A stretch of DNA of 64,000 nt, taken from positions 23,036,101-23,100,100 of the forward strand of contig NC_092677.1 of assembly GCF_964355755.1 (NCBI RefSeq), given 5' to 3'. Position 1 is the stretch's first letter. Every line of letters begins with the position of its first letter. The DNA comes from Antedon mediterranea. Lineage: Eukaryota; Echinodermata; Crinoidea; Comatulida; Antedonidae. The notes beneath the pieces are model-generated. The model had not been told where the DNA came from. It did not search any database and saw nothing but the letters and a program-made list of their open reading frames with translations. Below, in pieces: positions 1 to 10,400 of the stretch. A program made the translations under genes and the position numbers.

Positions 1-90
1 GATCGTTTTAATGTTTGCTAACGCGCTATGAGGTGTCGTTTCCGGCAAACTACAGTTGACTACTGATGAGTAGGCATATTTTTTTTTTCG

Positions 91-900
91 CTGTGGCTAA
101 AGATACGGTACCGTATTCTAACTTCTGTTTACTAAAGATACGGTAAAATTGCATTACGTCATAACCAGCCAATGGGGTGCTGGTACGTGTGTGACGTCAT
201 CGTATAAGGACTTTGTGGATTTTTTTCATATCGCGAAAACCATGGAGGTATGGCGAAAACAGTGATCAACCGCATTTTCTTTATGCTTTATTTATCGCTA
301 TTATCGCCGTCGTGTGTGACAAAAACTAAATGTAGCCTACGTCTGTTATTATTATTGAAAAGCCATGTTGATTTTAATTCTAGAATAGAGAAAACCGTTT
401 TAAAAGAGGCCTAGGCCTACTTACTACGTACTATGTATAACCTCATTATATGAGTTTGTTTGTGAAGGGAAAGCGATTCCAGGCTGTGGCCAGCTGCATA
501 TGTGTGCGCTGATTTCTGTGACTCGTCAGCCCTGGGGCTACACTGCTGTCTAAATCATAGTATTTAAGGGCTCCTTTATTGTCCGCATTTGCTTGTTGTT
601 TATGGTCACCATTGTAAACAAAGTTTAAAAAAAATATAGGCCTAAATAGGCCATTTGGAATAAAAATAAAACCCTCATCTGCAGCCCAGCACACACATCC
701 ACACAGCCTGGCGCCGCCGATAGGAATTCTCTACATATATACAACCAACAACAGACGCGATATGAAAACAAAATCCCAAGTCCTTATACGATGACGTCAC
801 ACACGTACCAGCACCCCATTGGCTGATTATGACGTAATGCAATTTTACCGTACCTTTAGTAAACAGAAGTTAGAATACGGTACCGTATCTTTAGCCACGG
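91..900. mobile_element. Non-autonomous DNA transposon with 122 bp terminal inverted repeats
   Basis: Bases 91-213 and 779-900 are nearly perfect inverted copies with only a few mismatches. They contain GATACGGTACCGTATTC and a GACGTCAT box. The element sits inside one unit of the tandem array and is flanked by CG on both sides (89-90, 901-902), a possible 2 bp target duplication. The 82-residue minus-strand open frame inside (446-694) has no recognisable domain, so I treat the element as non-autonomous. Confidence 0.85.
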
Positions 901-1264
901 CGTTTTTTTTTTCATATATCGCGTACAGTATGTTTACCTGCGGAAAAGTAGGCTCAATCGGGCTGTTTGCTAGCGCGCTATGAAGTGTCCTTTCCGGCCA
1001 ACTACAGAGTTGTCCTACTGATGAGTAGCATTTTTTTATTTCATCGGGGAATTCCCCTTGACGTTCGTAATGAACGCAAAAAATGTTTCTTATCGCGTAT
1101 GTTTACCGGCGGAAAAAGCAGGCTACGATCGTGCGGTTTGCTAGCGCGCTATGAAGTGTCTTTCCGGCCAACTACAGAGTTGTCCTACTCATGAGTAGGC
1201 CTAGTTTTATTTCATCGGGGAATTCCCCTTGACGTTCGTATTAAACGCAAAAACATTTTTTTAT

Positions 1265-1428
1265 CGCGTTTTTTTTTATCTGTTTTCACATTTAAAACTA
1301 AACTCAAAACTCATCTTTTCAGAGAAGCATAATCGCACGCTACTACTTGCACTGATCTTGGAAAACACAGCGCTTTGAAACCTTTGTCTCTTGCGCTTTA
1401 TAAATGTTATTTATTATTATTATTATTA
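1265..1428 (+). mobile_element. LINE 3' end (CR1/L2-like), 5'-truncated
   Basis: The stretch encodes KLKTHLFREA, the usual last residues of CR1/L2-type reverse transcriptase ORFs. GCGCTTTATAAATGTTA and an (ATT)n tail follow at 1400-1428. It explains the enlarged repeat interval in this part of the array. Confidence 0.6.
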
Positions 1429-1839
1429 TGTTTACTGGCGGAAAAAGTGTGCTACGATGGTTTTACTGTTTGCTAGTGCGCTATAAAGTTTCGTTTCCGG
1501 CCAACTAGAGTTGTCCTACTGATGAGTAGGCTAATAGATTAGGCCTATTTTTTTCATTGGGGCTTCCCCCTGACGTTCGTAATTAACGCAAAAAAATGTT
1601 TCTTCGCGTATGTTTACCGGCTGAAAAAGTTGGCTACGATCGTTTTGTTGTTTGCTAGCGCGCTATAAGTGTTATTTCCGGCCAAACAAGAGGCGTCATT
1701 CAACATAAATGTTATGTGTGCGAGAGTACCATTTCCGGCCATCTAGGGTGTAAATTACCAAAAATCGCTTCGCCACAGCCCCAACCATGGTGGGGCTGTG
1801 GCTCAAGTACTTAGTGTCCCAATGCCCCCCCCCCCCCCT

Positions 1840-2640
1840 CGGGGGCAACCGTGACGCTTGATGTGAATCCTGGGGAGAACACTGCGATATCGATGTTCAT
1901 TTAAAAAAATTTAGTACTACTGCACAATTTAAATTTTTTGAAATATCATAAAGAGCTAAAATGTTTACCAAAATAACCAAATTGGCAAATTTATTTAATT
2001 TCTTAAGGTATAAAAAACATTAAATTCAAGAGCTAAAAAGGTTGGATTACAATCATAAACTGAAAAATACACACTAAAAAACAAATGTTTATAATAAATA
2101 GTACAGAGAAAACCTAAAAGACTATTTTATTAACATTGTACCCCAGTAGCCAAATTTGTTGCCTTTAAGACGAACAAATCTGAAAACTAAAGAAAATCCC
2201 CAGTGAACTGACCTTTTTATTATGATTTCATACTCTTCCAATACCCGTCTTTCAAATATCCATGCCCGTAAAGTACATTCTTCGACTCTAAGAAAATTCT
2301 CAGCATGGTTTACAATACATCCACCAACTTTCCCCAAGCAATTTTGCTACCCCACTAAGCGATATTGAGTACATTTCTCACTTTCTTCTTCCCTTCTCTT
2401 CTATAAATCTTTGAAATGTTTCTTGCTGAATTGGGGGATATGAATGGTCACTTCAGGATCCGAAATCCTAGAAACATTCAGGTTCTCTTTAATTTTGGTC
2501 TATAATTTGGTCTACAAAAGTTAGGCGTCAGTTTCATATCCTTTGTTTACTATCTCTGACTTGCACCGCCATTCATTATATATGTCACTCCATCCTAAAT
2601 AATGGACTTTCAAAAATAAGTGATGGTGTCTTTCTTTATA
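1840..2640. other. AT-rich intergenic DNA without recognisable gene
   Basis: A C-run (1826-1838) is followed by AT-rich sequence. The 71-residue minus-strand frame at 2122-2337 has no domain I recognise. No splice-supported exon was found. Confidence 0.5.
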
Positions 2641-3214
2641 GTTTATTTTGAAGCATTTACATAGTTATGCAAGAAGTTGAATGTACTGTTGTAATATAAC
2701 AATATCAATTTGTATTGCAAAAACATAAACCTCTTCTGTGTGAATGTTACATGCTCACACCAACTCCTTAGCAACGATATTGTAAAGCTGTAATTTGGCA
2801 CATTCAACAACAAATAAAGTACATTCATTTTTATCAAGTTATTGACAAATGAACACAACCCACTTTTTCAACCTTTAAAACTCAATTATGCCAGTAGTAG
2901 TATTGCAAAGATTCTATTGTTTTTGGCTGATTAATAGTTATAAACAATCATTAATTTGATTAGAAACACAAATACAGTAATTGGCACTTTCAAATTTATA
3001 TTTTAACTTTACACATAAATAAATTAGAAAATGGTAAAATAAACACATTTAAAAATTGCACTGTTGAGGTCTACTGTGCCTACAGAATTCTCGGATACTC
3101 AGAAATAAATATTGTTTTCAAGCATCGTGCAGGCCTGCTGGTTTAATTATTGGAGGGGGACTAGATGGTTGTGTTGACCTGAGTAAATATGTATTTTCTT
3201 CACTGTAAAGATAG

Positions 3215-3615
3215 TTCTTTTTATGAAACAATACCAGGTATATCTGCATCAAACATGAAGTGTTGGTACGACTTGATGCCAGGAAACTTTCGGTAATGTC
3301 TGGACAGATGACTTACCCAGTCATAAACACCGGATTCATTTCCAACAAGCTGTGCTCGGTTGATTTAAGCAGTGTTTGATTTGTCTACAACGTCAATAAT
3401 GTCTTGCAAGGAAGAGACAAATGTTTTTCTGTATGTTTGCTTAAGAAGTCCGAAGCACCAATCGGGACCAGATTTTGTATGTCCAACTGGTAATAATGAA
3501 TACTTGATCGTCTTGTAGACCATTCTCAACTCTCCATGCCAAGTACTGTATTAACGCATTATTTTTGTTTTGGCCGGAACAATTCATTGTCAGCATGTTA
3601 TTCACCAACCCTGTA
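3215..3615 (-). pseudogene. DUF7869-like transposase fragment, broken
   Basis: Read on the minus strand across at least one frameshift and one stop, this gives NCSGQNKNNALIQYLAWR, then GPDWCFGLLKQTYRKT, VSSLQDIIDVVDKS, and VYDWVSHLSRHYRKFPGIK. This is the arrangement of a common repetitive animal protein family with an NCxGQNKN motif, annotated as DUF7869 as far as I recall and probably derived from a DDE transposase. Reading frames are disrupted, so it is dead. Family naming is from memory. Confidence 0.6.
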
Positions 3616-4491
3616 ATGTTAAAAAAAGTGATGCAGATAACTGATTACCATGTTTTCTCCCATACCACAGCTCACACAGTATCACTTTTACAAATGTAAA
3701 AGGAAATAAGAGACAATGGATACAATGTAAAAATGATAGTAATAGTATACATACTTGTCATAAACTCTAGCTTTGAGTAAATTCCACTTTGTTTCCACTT
3801 CCTCTATAGAATAGATTGGTATATTCAATGTAAACAAACTAATCAGAAGATCCTGAAATGTTTGCCTCATTGTTGAACTGCAGCAATGAAGATGTATACT
3901 GTGTACCATTACTTAATATCGTTACGAATATGCCTTAAGCACACCTGTCTCATGATTATCATATACTATACAGGAACAACAGGGGAAACAATAATCATGA
4001 AGTGTGGGAATATTACACTGTTATCTCTGTTGATGACCTGAATCACACAGACAATTACCAAGTATCAATTCTTTCTCTTTGGATAAAAACTTCTTCTTTT
4101 ATTCATAACTTCCAAGCCAATTCTATACAGGGTCTCTGGTGTCTCTCATGTCATTTACATGAATTTGTCTCTGAATGCAGGACTGAAACCACCAGAGCCA
4201 GTTGGAATTAAATGATGGTGGCCATTGGTCAAATTTACTGGCCCTATTTCTTTTTACATCATTTCTGTTATAATAGGGTTGTGATCATTAATGGTGATGT
4301 ATGAAGACTACTCTTCATCATCTTCCACCATGCTGTGCTCTTCATAATCTGAGCCCTTATCAATCATGTCATTGACTAATTCTTCATCTGATGATTCTTC
4401 TGGTTCAACAAAATTAACTACTCGTTGAGTAGGCTAGGCCTAAAGTAAATCTACTATCCTTACAAACCTAACTTGCCATTCTTTTCCTTGC

Positions 4492-5085
4492 CTAGACCGG
4501 GAAGGCATGGTACACTTTTGCCGAATTACAATACTGCTTCACAACGACAGTTTCTGGATGAGATGCATTAAATTCAAAGTGCTGAACTGGTTTTATTCCT
4601 GATAATACTTTAAAATGTGGCTTGAGAAAAAACTCCCAGTCATAATACTTTATAATATTGTTCACCCGACTCATTTCATACTAATTCCACTTTATTACTA
4701 TTTTCTTGAGTGCTGTTTCTGACAGCCTTTGCAATATCTTCTAAACATGAAATATCTATTCGATGCAGCTCCCTTGTCCAAAACACCAATCCGGTGAAAA
4801 TTTTGCGTGTCCTGCTAACACGAATGACATTACGATTGATGTGTGGAGGCCTGTAATTTCTTAATCCAGTCAGCGTTCCCTCTGAGTAGTGCCCAGAGGA
4901 AAAAACAGACATTGAAATGTCTGAATCCAGTACCTCAGAGGAGCTTGAGCATTAAAATTTAATGTTTGTCTTATCTGTCGAATAATCGCATGATTGTTTT
5001 TTGGCACGTCCAGCATAAGTCTGTCTTTGGCTTGTTCACCAACACATAGGGCAGAAGATTCTTCCGCAGCTTCTTAAACGTAGAT
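4492..5085 (-). pseudogene. Second DUF7869-like transposase fragment
   Basis: On the minus strand an upstream part reads KPKTDLCWTCQKNNHAIIR. Then come ISCLEDIAKAVRNS and YYDWEFFLKPHFKVLSGIK, collinear with the fragment at 3215-3615. The NCxGQNKN block is missing, so there is an internal deletion. A near-identical stretch of about 25 bp recurs near 4390 and 5090, bracketing most of the fragment. Confidence 0.6.
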
Positions 5086-5119
5086 GATGATGATGATTCT
5101 TCTGGTTCAACACAATTAA

Positions 5120-6160
5120 TGGATCATGATTTATTCTTATTGGTCTTATATTTTATTGTAAATGTTACACTACACTATACAACTAGAGTATTTAGAAATC
5201 TACATAAATTCATATAAAGTACATACATTCGTATTAAAACCTATAAGGGCCAGAGGCACACCACCTCTGTATTAAATGGATAAATGTTTTGCTAAAACTT
5301 ATACAAGAATGATTTACTATGTCTACAATTATAGTATTGATACAAGTACGGAACATATGGCATACATTTATTGTAATACAATTAATTCATCATAATCCTA
5401 TATTATATTCCTATAACCCCAGCATGTCGTTTTAATCAATCAATAAATTTAATAATAGTTGGTGCCATAACTGCTTTCTCTGGTAAGTCTTTATTTTCAG
5501 GTCATGACCTAGTTTGAGAATCCTGATATAGCTCCAAAAAAAAAAAAATTGAAGGATTTCCTACTAATAAACGGACCACCGAGTCCCACACCCTAGTTTA
5601 GTTTACCGACAGATAAGAAGTTCTCCGGTTCTCTCGTCCTGTCTACTGTAGGTCTTAACATGTACACTAAGTTAATTGATTATTTCTAGGTAAAGAAGGA
5701 TTGTGTTTGATTATGACAGGTCAGGTTTGCCAACGGTGATATTCCGTCGGTTTCATGTACAATGTAAATAGATGAGAAAAGTAAGGAGATTAAATTCTCA
5801 TGAGCCGTTATGGCTCTTTTATTCATAAACTTACCAACTAAGAAATACAAGATGGATGGTCCAAAAGTAATTTATGTCTATCTCGTTCCATCTTCAAGTG
5901 AGTGAGAGAGGTCCCTGGATAAGTTGTTTACCACAATTTAGTGGTTAGTTAAATTAAACGCAGAGTAAAATAGCCAATCAGAATTTTGATTTGGGCTATA
6001 CCAATTTCTGTTACAATATTTATAAATTGTTGTACAAGTTATACTACATTATTTACCCCTTCCTTAGCCAGTACTCTGGTTGTAAATTGCAACATAATTT
6101 CTCAAGGATTGCAAGGTTCCTAGTGACTGCAATAACAGTCTTTGTCATTGATGCTGAAGA
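5120..6160. other. Non-coding stretch upstream of RTTN
   Basis: Nothing with protein similarity was found. The missing first RTTN exon was searched for here (a Met-rich start followed by a Gly codon split at a donor) and not seen. An RTTN promoter could lie here or beyond the window. Confidence 0.4.
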
Positions 6161-6162
6161 GA

Positions 6163-6369
6163 TCACTTGCAACTAAAGATTGAAGAGTTGAGTGGTTGAT
6201 CCTTTTGTTGTTTAGTCTGATATTGACGACATGAATCACTATGAATAAGCGTCTCGGTCATTCCAGGCCAATGTAGGATTTCACAGGCTCTTCTCAAAAA
6301 ACTTTTAAAGCCCATATGATGAATGAAACCTGTTTCAAACTTACAGAGATTACAACTCTTTCTCTGCAA
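6163..6369 (-). pseudogene. Ty3/gypsy-type integrase zinc-binding fragment
   Basis: The minus-strand frame contains RRACEILHWPGMTETLI followed by SCRQYQTKQQKDQPL. This is the integrase N-terminal zinc-domain motif (A-R-E-x-x-x-W-P-G-M ... C-x-x-Y-x-x-K-Q) of Ty3/gypsy-type elements. Only about 60 residues survive and no catalytic core is visible nearby. Confidence 0.7.
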
Positions 6370-7243
6370 CAGACTATGCCATTCTTAATGGATAGTTCAT
6401 CTCTGAAGCTATAGTCATCAGGCCTAGGCTAGGTTTACTACCTATATTAAGAGAGGGAGGGTTGTCAATGACAATGTCAACAACGAAACACTCTTATCTT
6501 CTGCACTTGATGCAGGCAAAGTGAGCAGCAACTCTACAACTGAATGTACATTCTGATGGCATTCATTATTCTTTCAACTTTGGGATATCTACTACTGTAT
6601 AAAAATATTATGCCCGTGATATCATGTTCATGATAGCAAAAAACCCAATGGAAGTGATTTTCATATACTTGGTTATGACATGCCATATACTTGCAGTTGT
6701 CATTTTGTCTCTGAACATAGCCTTCCTCTATATTCTTTATAATCATTCCTTTGCTCAATTTTAGTTTGTAGCTACTTTTTTTGTATATTTCCAGTTTTTT
6801 ATAGCACTATAAATCAGGTTTATGTTTTAATGTCATGAATATGTACAGTAGGTATGACACTTTGAGCCCGACAAATGTTGTCAGATGAAACTAGATGCTA
6901 CCAGCATTGTGCCCTTGCTTTTCTTCTCGACGATCATCATGCTGTTGCATTGGTGCAACAGATCCACTGTGTCTCTGCAGCGTGCATAGGATCAGTGGGC
7001 CACAAACATTCTTTTTTCTTTTGATGCTTATAAAAAGTGATTAGAGGCGCTTGATCCTCCTTTCATCAGCAATTTTGCTGTTTTGTTTAGTTATTGATTT
7101 CCTTCTGAATTCTAGTATAGCTTTGTGTTCTTCTTTTCTCTTTCTGCATTCTTTAATGCCTTGATGTTATTAGTGTTCGGTTTACTTGTCAATATTGTTC
7201 CTTGAGTTTATATTGACATACGACCCATTTTTGTATATTTCAG
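6370..7243. other. Non-coding sequence before first visible RTTN exon
   Basis: AT-rich, with a pyrimidine-rich approach to the 7241-7243 acceptor. The 74-residue minus-strand frame at 6534-6758 has no recognisable domain. Confidence 0.4.
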
Positions 7244-7431
7244 GGCATAATTTGGAAGAGATTCGTGTTAGAGCTTTGCAAAATGTGATTGGCAAGCTGG
7301 AACATAATGTTATATCTCTTAATGATTTGGTTCAAGAGCGTCATCTGATAACTCGTTTACTGGAGTGGTTTAATTTCCCTTCCTGTCCCATGAAAGTTGA
7401 GGCATTGAAGTTAATTCTAAAGCTAGTTAAG
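7244..7431 (+). CDS. RTTN: RTTN exon a (first visible coding exon)
   Basis: The acceptor is TTTCAG and the donor AAG|GTAATC. The exon begins with the last two bases of a Gly codon and encodes visible residues 1-62. It carries the conserved N-terminal rotatin block, with [25 protein letters not shown] and [12 protein letters not shown]. An ATG lies upstream at 7186 in an open frame, but an acceptor sits between and vertebrate rotatin has about 11 residues from another exon, so I do not use that ATG. Confidence 0.95.
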
Positions 7432-10400
7432 GTAATCAAAATTGCTTTAATTGTGTTTTTAATGCCAATCAGTGTGTTTTTTTAATAAGTTTGTACTTTA
7501 CTCAACTTTGTCCAAAGTTATTAACTTTCTATATCAACACATCACAAAAGAAAAATGCAATTTATTTACATAATCAGTTTTCCCAATCCTTTGTATCTGA
7601 CAATACCTAAATAGTCCACACATTCTGTATGCAATCTTTCTTTGAACAATGCTATGACTTATTCTGTTTTATTATCCCAAGATGTCTTCACCTATGACAG
7701 ATTCATCAATAGTAAATTAACTGTTTTGCCATTTAAATTGCTTATTGATTGATTTATATTTTAGAGAAGATCAATATATAGTTACTATATATAAATAATA
7801 TATTGTGAAAATTGTCTACATCTCCTGAATTTGTTTATTGGTATTAAACAACTATTCACTAATTGATCACATTATCACAACAAAACCAGAAATCAGAAAC
7901 CAAGCAGAAAATTCTGTAGAGCATGGAACTTGATTTGGCTACAATCTTGAATTCTTCTAGATGAACACATAGAATAGATCATGTTATCGGCAATACAAAA
8001 CATAAGGTACATTAAAAAAAAGAAGCAAAAACAAACAAAAACAAGATTGAATTATGGAAAAGTGGAAGTGTCTGTATCTTTAATCATCAAATTTAATAAA
8101 CGGACAGAAAATTAAGGAAAATGAACCAACATTCAGGCCTGGATGTCATGACAATTGCCAAGAGTTCATCAGGATTATCTTATTACCTCAAGATACGATG
8201 GAAAATGATAAAAAAACTTTACTACACTTGCAGTTTTGCACATACTATGCAGTTGGTTATGATATACCAAAAGCTGATTTGTCAAAAGAAATAAAGTTCT
8301 GCCATACCTGAAGAACCAAACATCAGTTAAAGAGAACCAAGCATCAGTTAAAGAGAACCAAACATCAGTTAATAGGAACCAAACATTGGATATTAGGAGA
8401 ATCAAACATTGGTTAAAGAGAACCAAACATTGGTTAAAGAGAATCAAACATTGGTTAAAGAGAACCAAACATCAGTTAAAGAGAATCAAACATTGGTTAA
8501 AGAGAACCAAACATCAGTTAAAGAGAACCAAACATCAGTTAAAGAGAACCAAACATCAGTTAAAGAGAACCAAACATCAGTTAAAGAGAACCAAACATCA
8601 GTTAAAGAGAACCAAACATCAGTTAAAGAGAACCAAACATCAGTTAAAGAGAACCAAACATCAGTTAAAGAGAACCAAACATCAGTTAAAGAGAACCAAA
8701 CATCAGTTAAAGAGAACCAAACATCAGTTAAAGAGAACCAAACATCAGTTAAAGAGAACCAAACATCAGAGCAACGAAGGAGAGAAAGAACTCTCACAAT
8801 GGTACCAAAATTGACCATTGCTGCAGCATCTTTGATAGCTATAACTCTATTGCAACTTCCACAATTTAATTTTTGTTTTTATGGGTAGGTCGCTTGGACA
8901 TTTCGATATTTATTTAATCTTACTTACTTTAAATCCCTAATATATTCTTTTAATTGAGGGCGTCATGATAACTATCAACAATTACTTTCTTGATCACTGT
9001 CGACAGTTTCACAGATCAGATAAAAGCATTTGAATGTAATGTAATGTTCGATTTATAAAGCACTTATACAATCAAAAGATTGTCCCAAAGCGCTGAGAGA
9101 AAAAACAGAAAGAAAGTACAAAGAAAAAAGATGGGTTTTTAAGAGTTTCTTGAAAACTATGATAGAGGATGCATTTTTAATAGGATCAGGAAGATTGTTC
9201 CACAGTTTAGGAGCTGCAACTGCAAAGGCTCGATCACCATAGGTCTTAAGGTGGCTGGATGGAACAAAAAGTGCAGATGGATTAGTGGTTGACCTAAAGA
9301 GATCTAACAGATCATTTTAATAAAAATGTGTATGTGTCGGAACTGGAAAGCAAGCAAAATCACCACAGGAGATGTAGAACAATTTTTACATGGTTGAAAA
9401 TTACAGCCAACCACCACAGATTCAAACCAATTTTTAAGTTTTAAGTTACATTTATCATAAAGTACATTCATCTTTTCCTAAGTAGTAAATAGAACTATTC
9501 AGGATTAAATGGTAAATCAGTATTTTAGATTTATTGAACATGATGAGTCTTGTCATATTGTGAGATAACTTTCAAAATAGATTGTATTATTTAGTTACTG
9601 GTACTGGTATATTCTTATTTACCTATACCATTATTCTATTCATTTCCATTCTCTTAACCCACTTGACATTTTTTGAATTAATACATTTATACTAATTTCT
9701 ATCTTTATTATCCATAAAAACAATCAACATCTTCCTCATAATTAAAATCGCCTTTCATCCTGCGACATGATGCTTTCCACTTTTTTTATGCCATTTTACC
9801 CTGTTATTGGCAGGATGGTCTTTGTCTTTAGTTTTCAATTTCTTTTTTGACTTTAGAATTAAATAAATGTTTATTTTAGTCTTGGTCGTCTTCATATATT
9901 TATACTATATTTCCATTGTAAATTTGGTCATTTTAACCTTTGTTAAGATTGTTATTTGTAGCAAAAAGTGGATGAAACATGACCATGTTGGTTTTAAGTC
10001 TTTGCAATTTGCCATCTTGTCTTTTTTTAGTTATTAAAAAAACTCCTGCCACAGTATACCAGAATATTTGTATGGCCATCAGGCCATAAGTTTTCGTATT
10101 ATACCACACCTGGTTGATGATACTATGTTTGCTCGAACATTGTCACACTTTCATTTTTCAGTTTGCTCAATTATTGTTATATGGTATGGTATTTGAACCT
10201 TCAAGTACTTTTTCACGCAAGTGATATGAAGTTCCAAGAGTGTTATGTAATTGGAACTTGACTTGCGATCAACTGAATTTGTTGGTCAACTAAATCCACA
10301 CCCCTCATGAATTTGGTATACAATTCAATGCTGCATGGTTTCCATCCTTTTTGTTTTGTTTCGTCTTCTTGATAACATCTGGTGTGCCCCAACGATCACA

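Larger units (their letters stand above)
1..1780. repeat. Tandem repeat array, unit about 171-182 bp
   Basis: The landmark GTTTGCTAGCGCGCT recurs at 965, 1136, 1468 (one mismatch) and 1650, with a diverged copy near 13. Each unit carries a TTTCCGGCCAACTA stretch, a CTAC..TGAG..GTAG inverted repeat, a GGGGAATTCCCC-type palindrome and TTACCGGCGGAAAAAG. The 1136-1468 spacing is enlarged by a LINE tail, and the first unit is split by an 810 bp inverted-repeat element. No coding potential is evident; this looks like satellite or tandem MITE sequence. Confidence 0.8.

Noticed and set aside
446-694. 82-codon frame inside the inverted-repeat element as its transposase
   Set aside because: Too short, no motif, and its composition matches the surrounding non-coding sequence.
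1005-1060. CTGATGAG in the tandem units as a hammerhead ribozyme core (retrozyme)
   Set aside because: No GAAA segment at a usable distance and no matching helix III on either strand; the motif is part of a simple CTAC..GTAG inverted repeat.
7186-7243. ATG at 7186 as the RTTN start
   Set aside because: The residues before 7,244 (ending YIS) do not resemble rotatin, and a good TTTCAG acceptor lies exactly where homology begins.
8307-8770. CRISPR-like array
   Set aside because: Units are contiguous with no unique spacers, and the context is a eukaryotic intron.
8386-8888. Long open frames of 110-159 codons with VKENQTS or related heptads as a repeat protein gene
   Set aside because: They come from a stop-free 21 bp minisatellite that is open on both strands, inside an RTTN intron, with no splice support.
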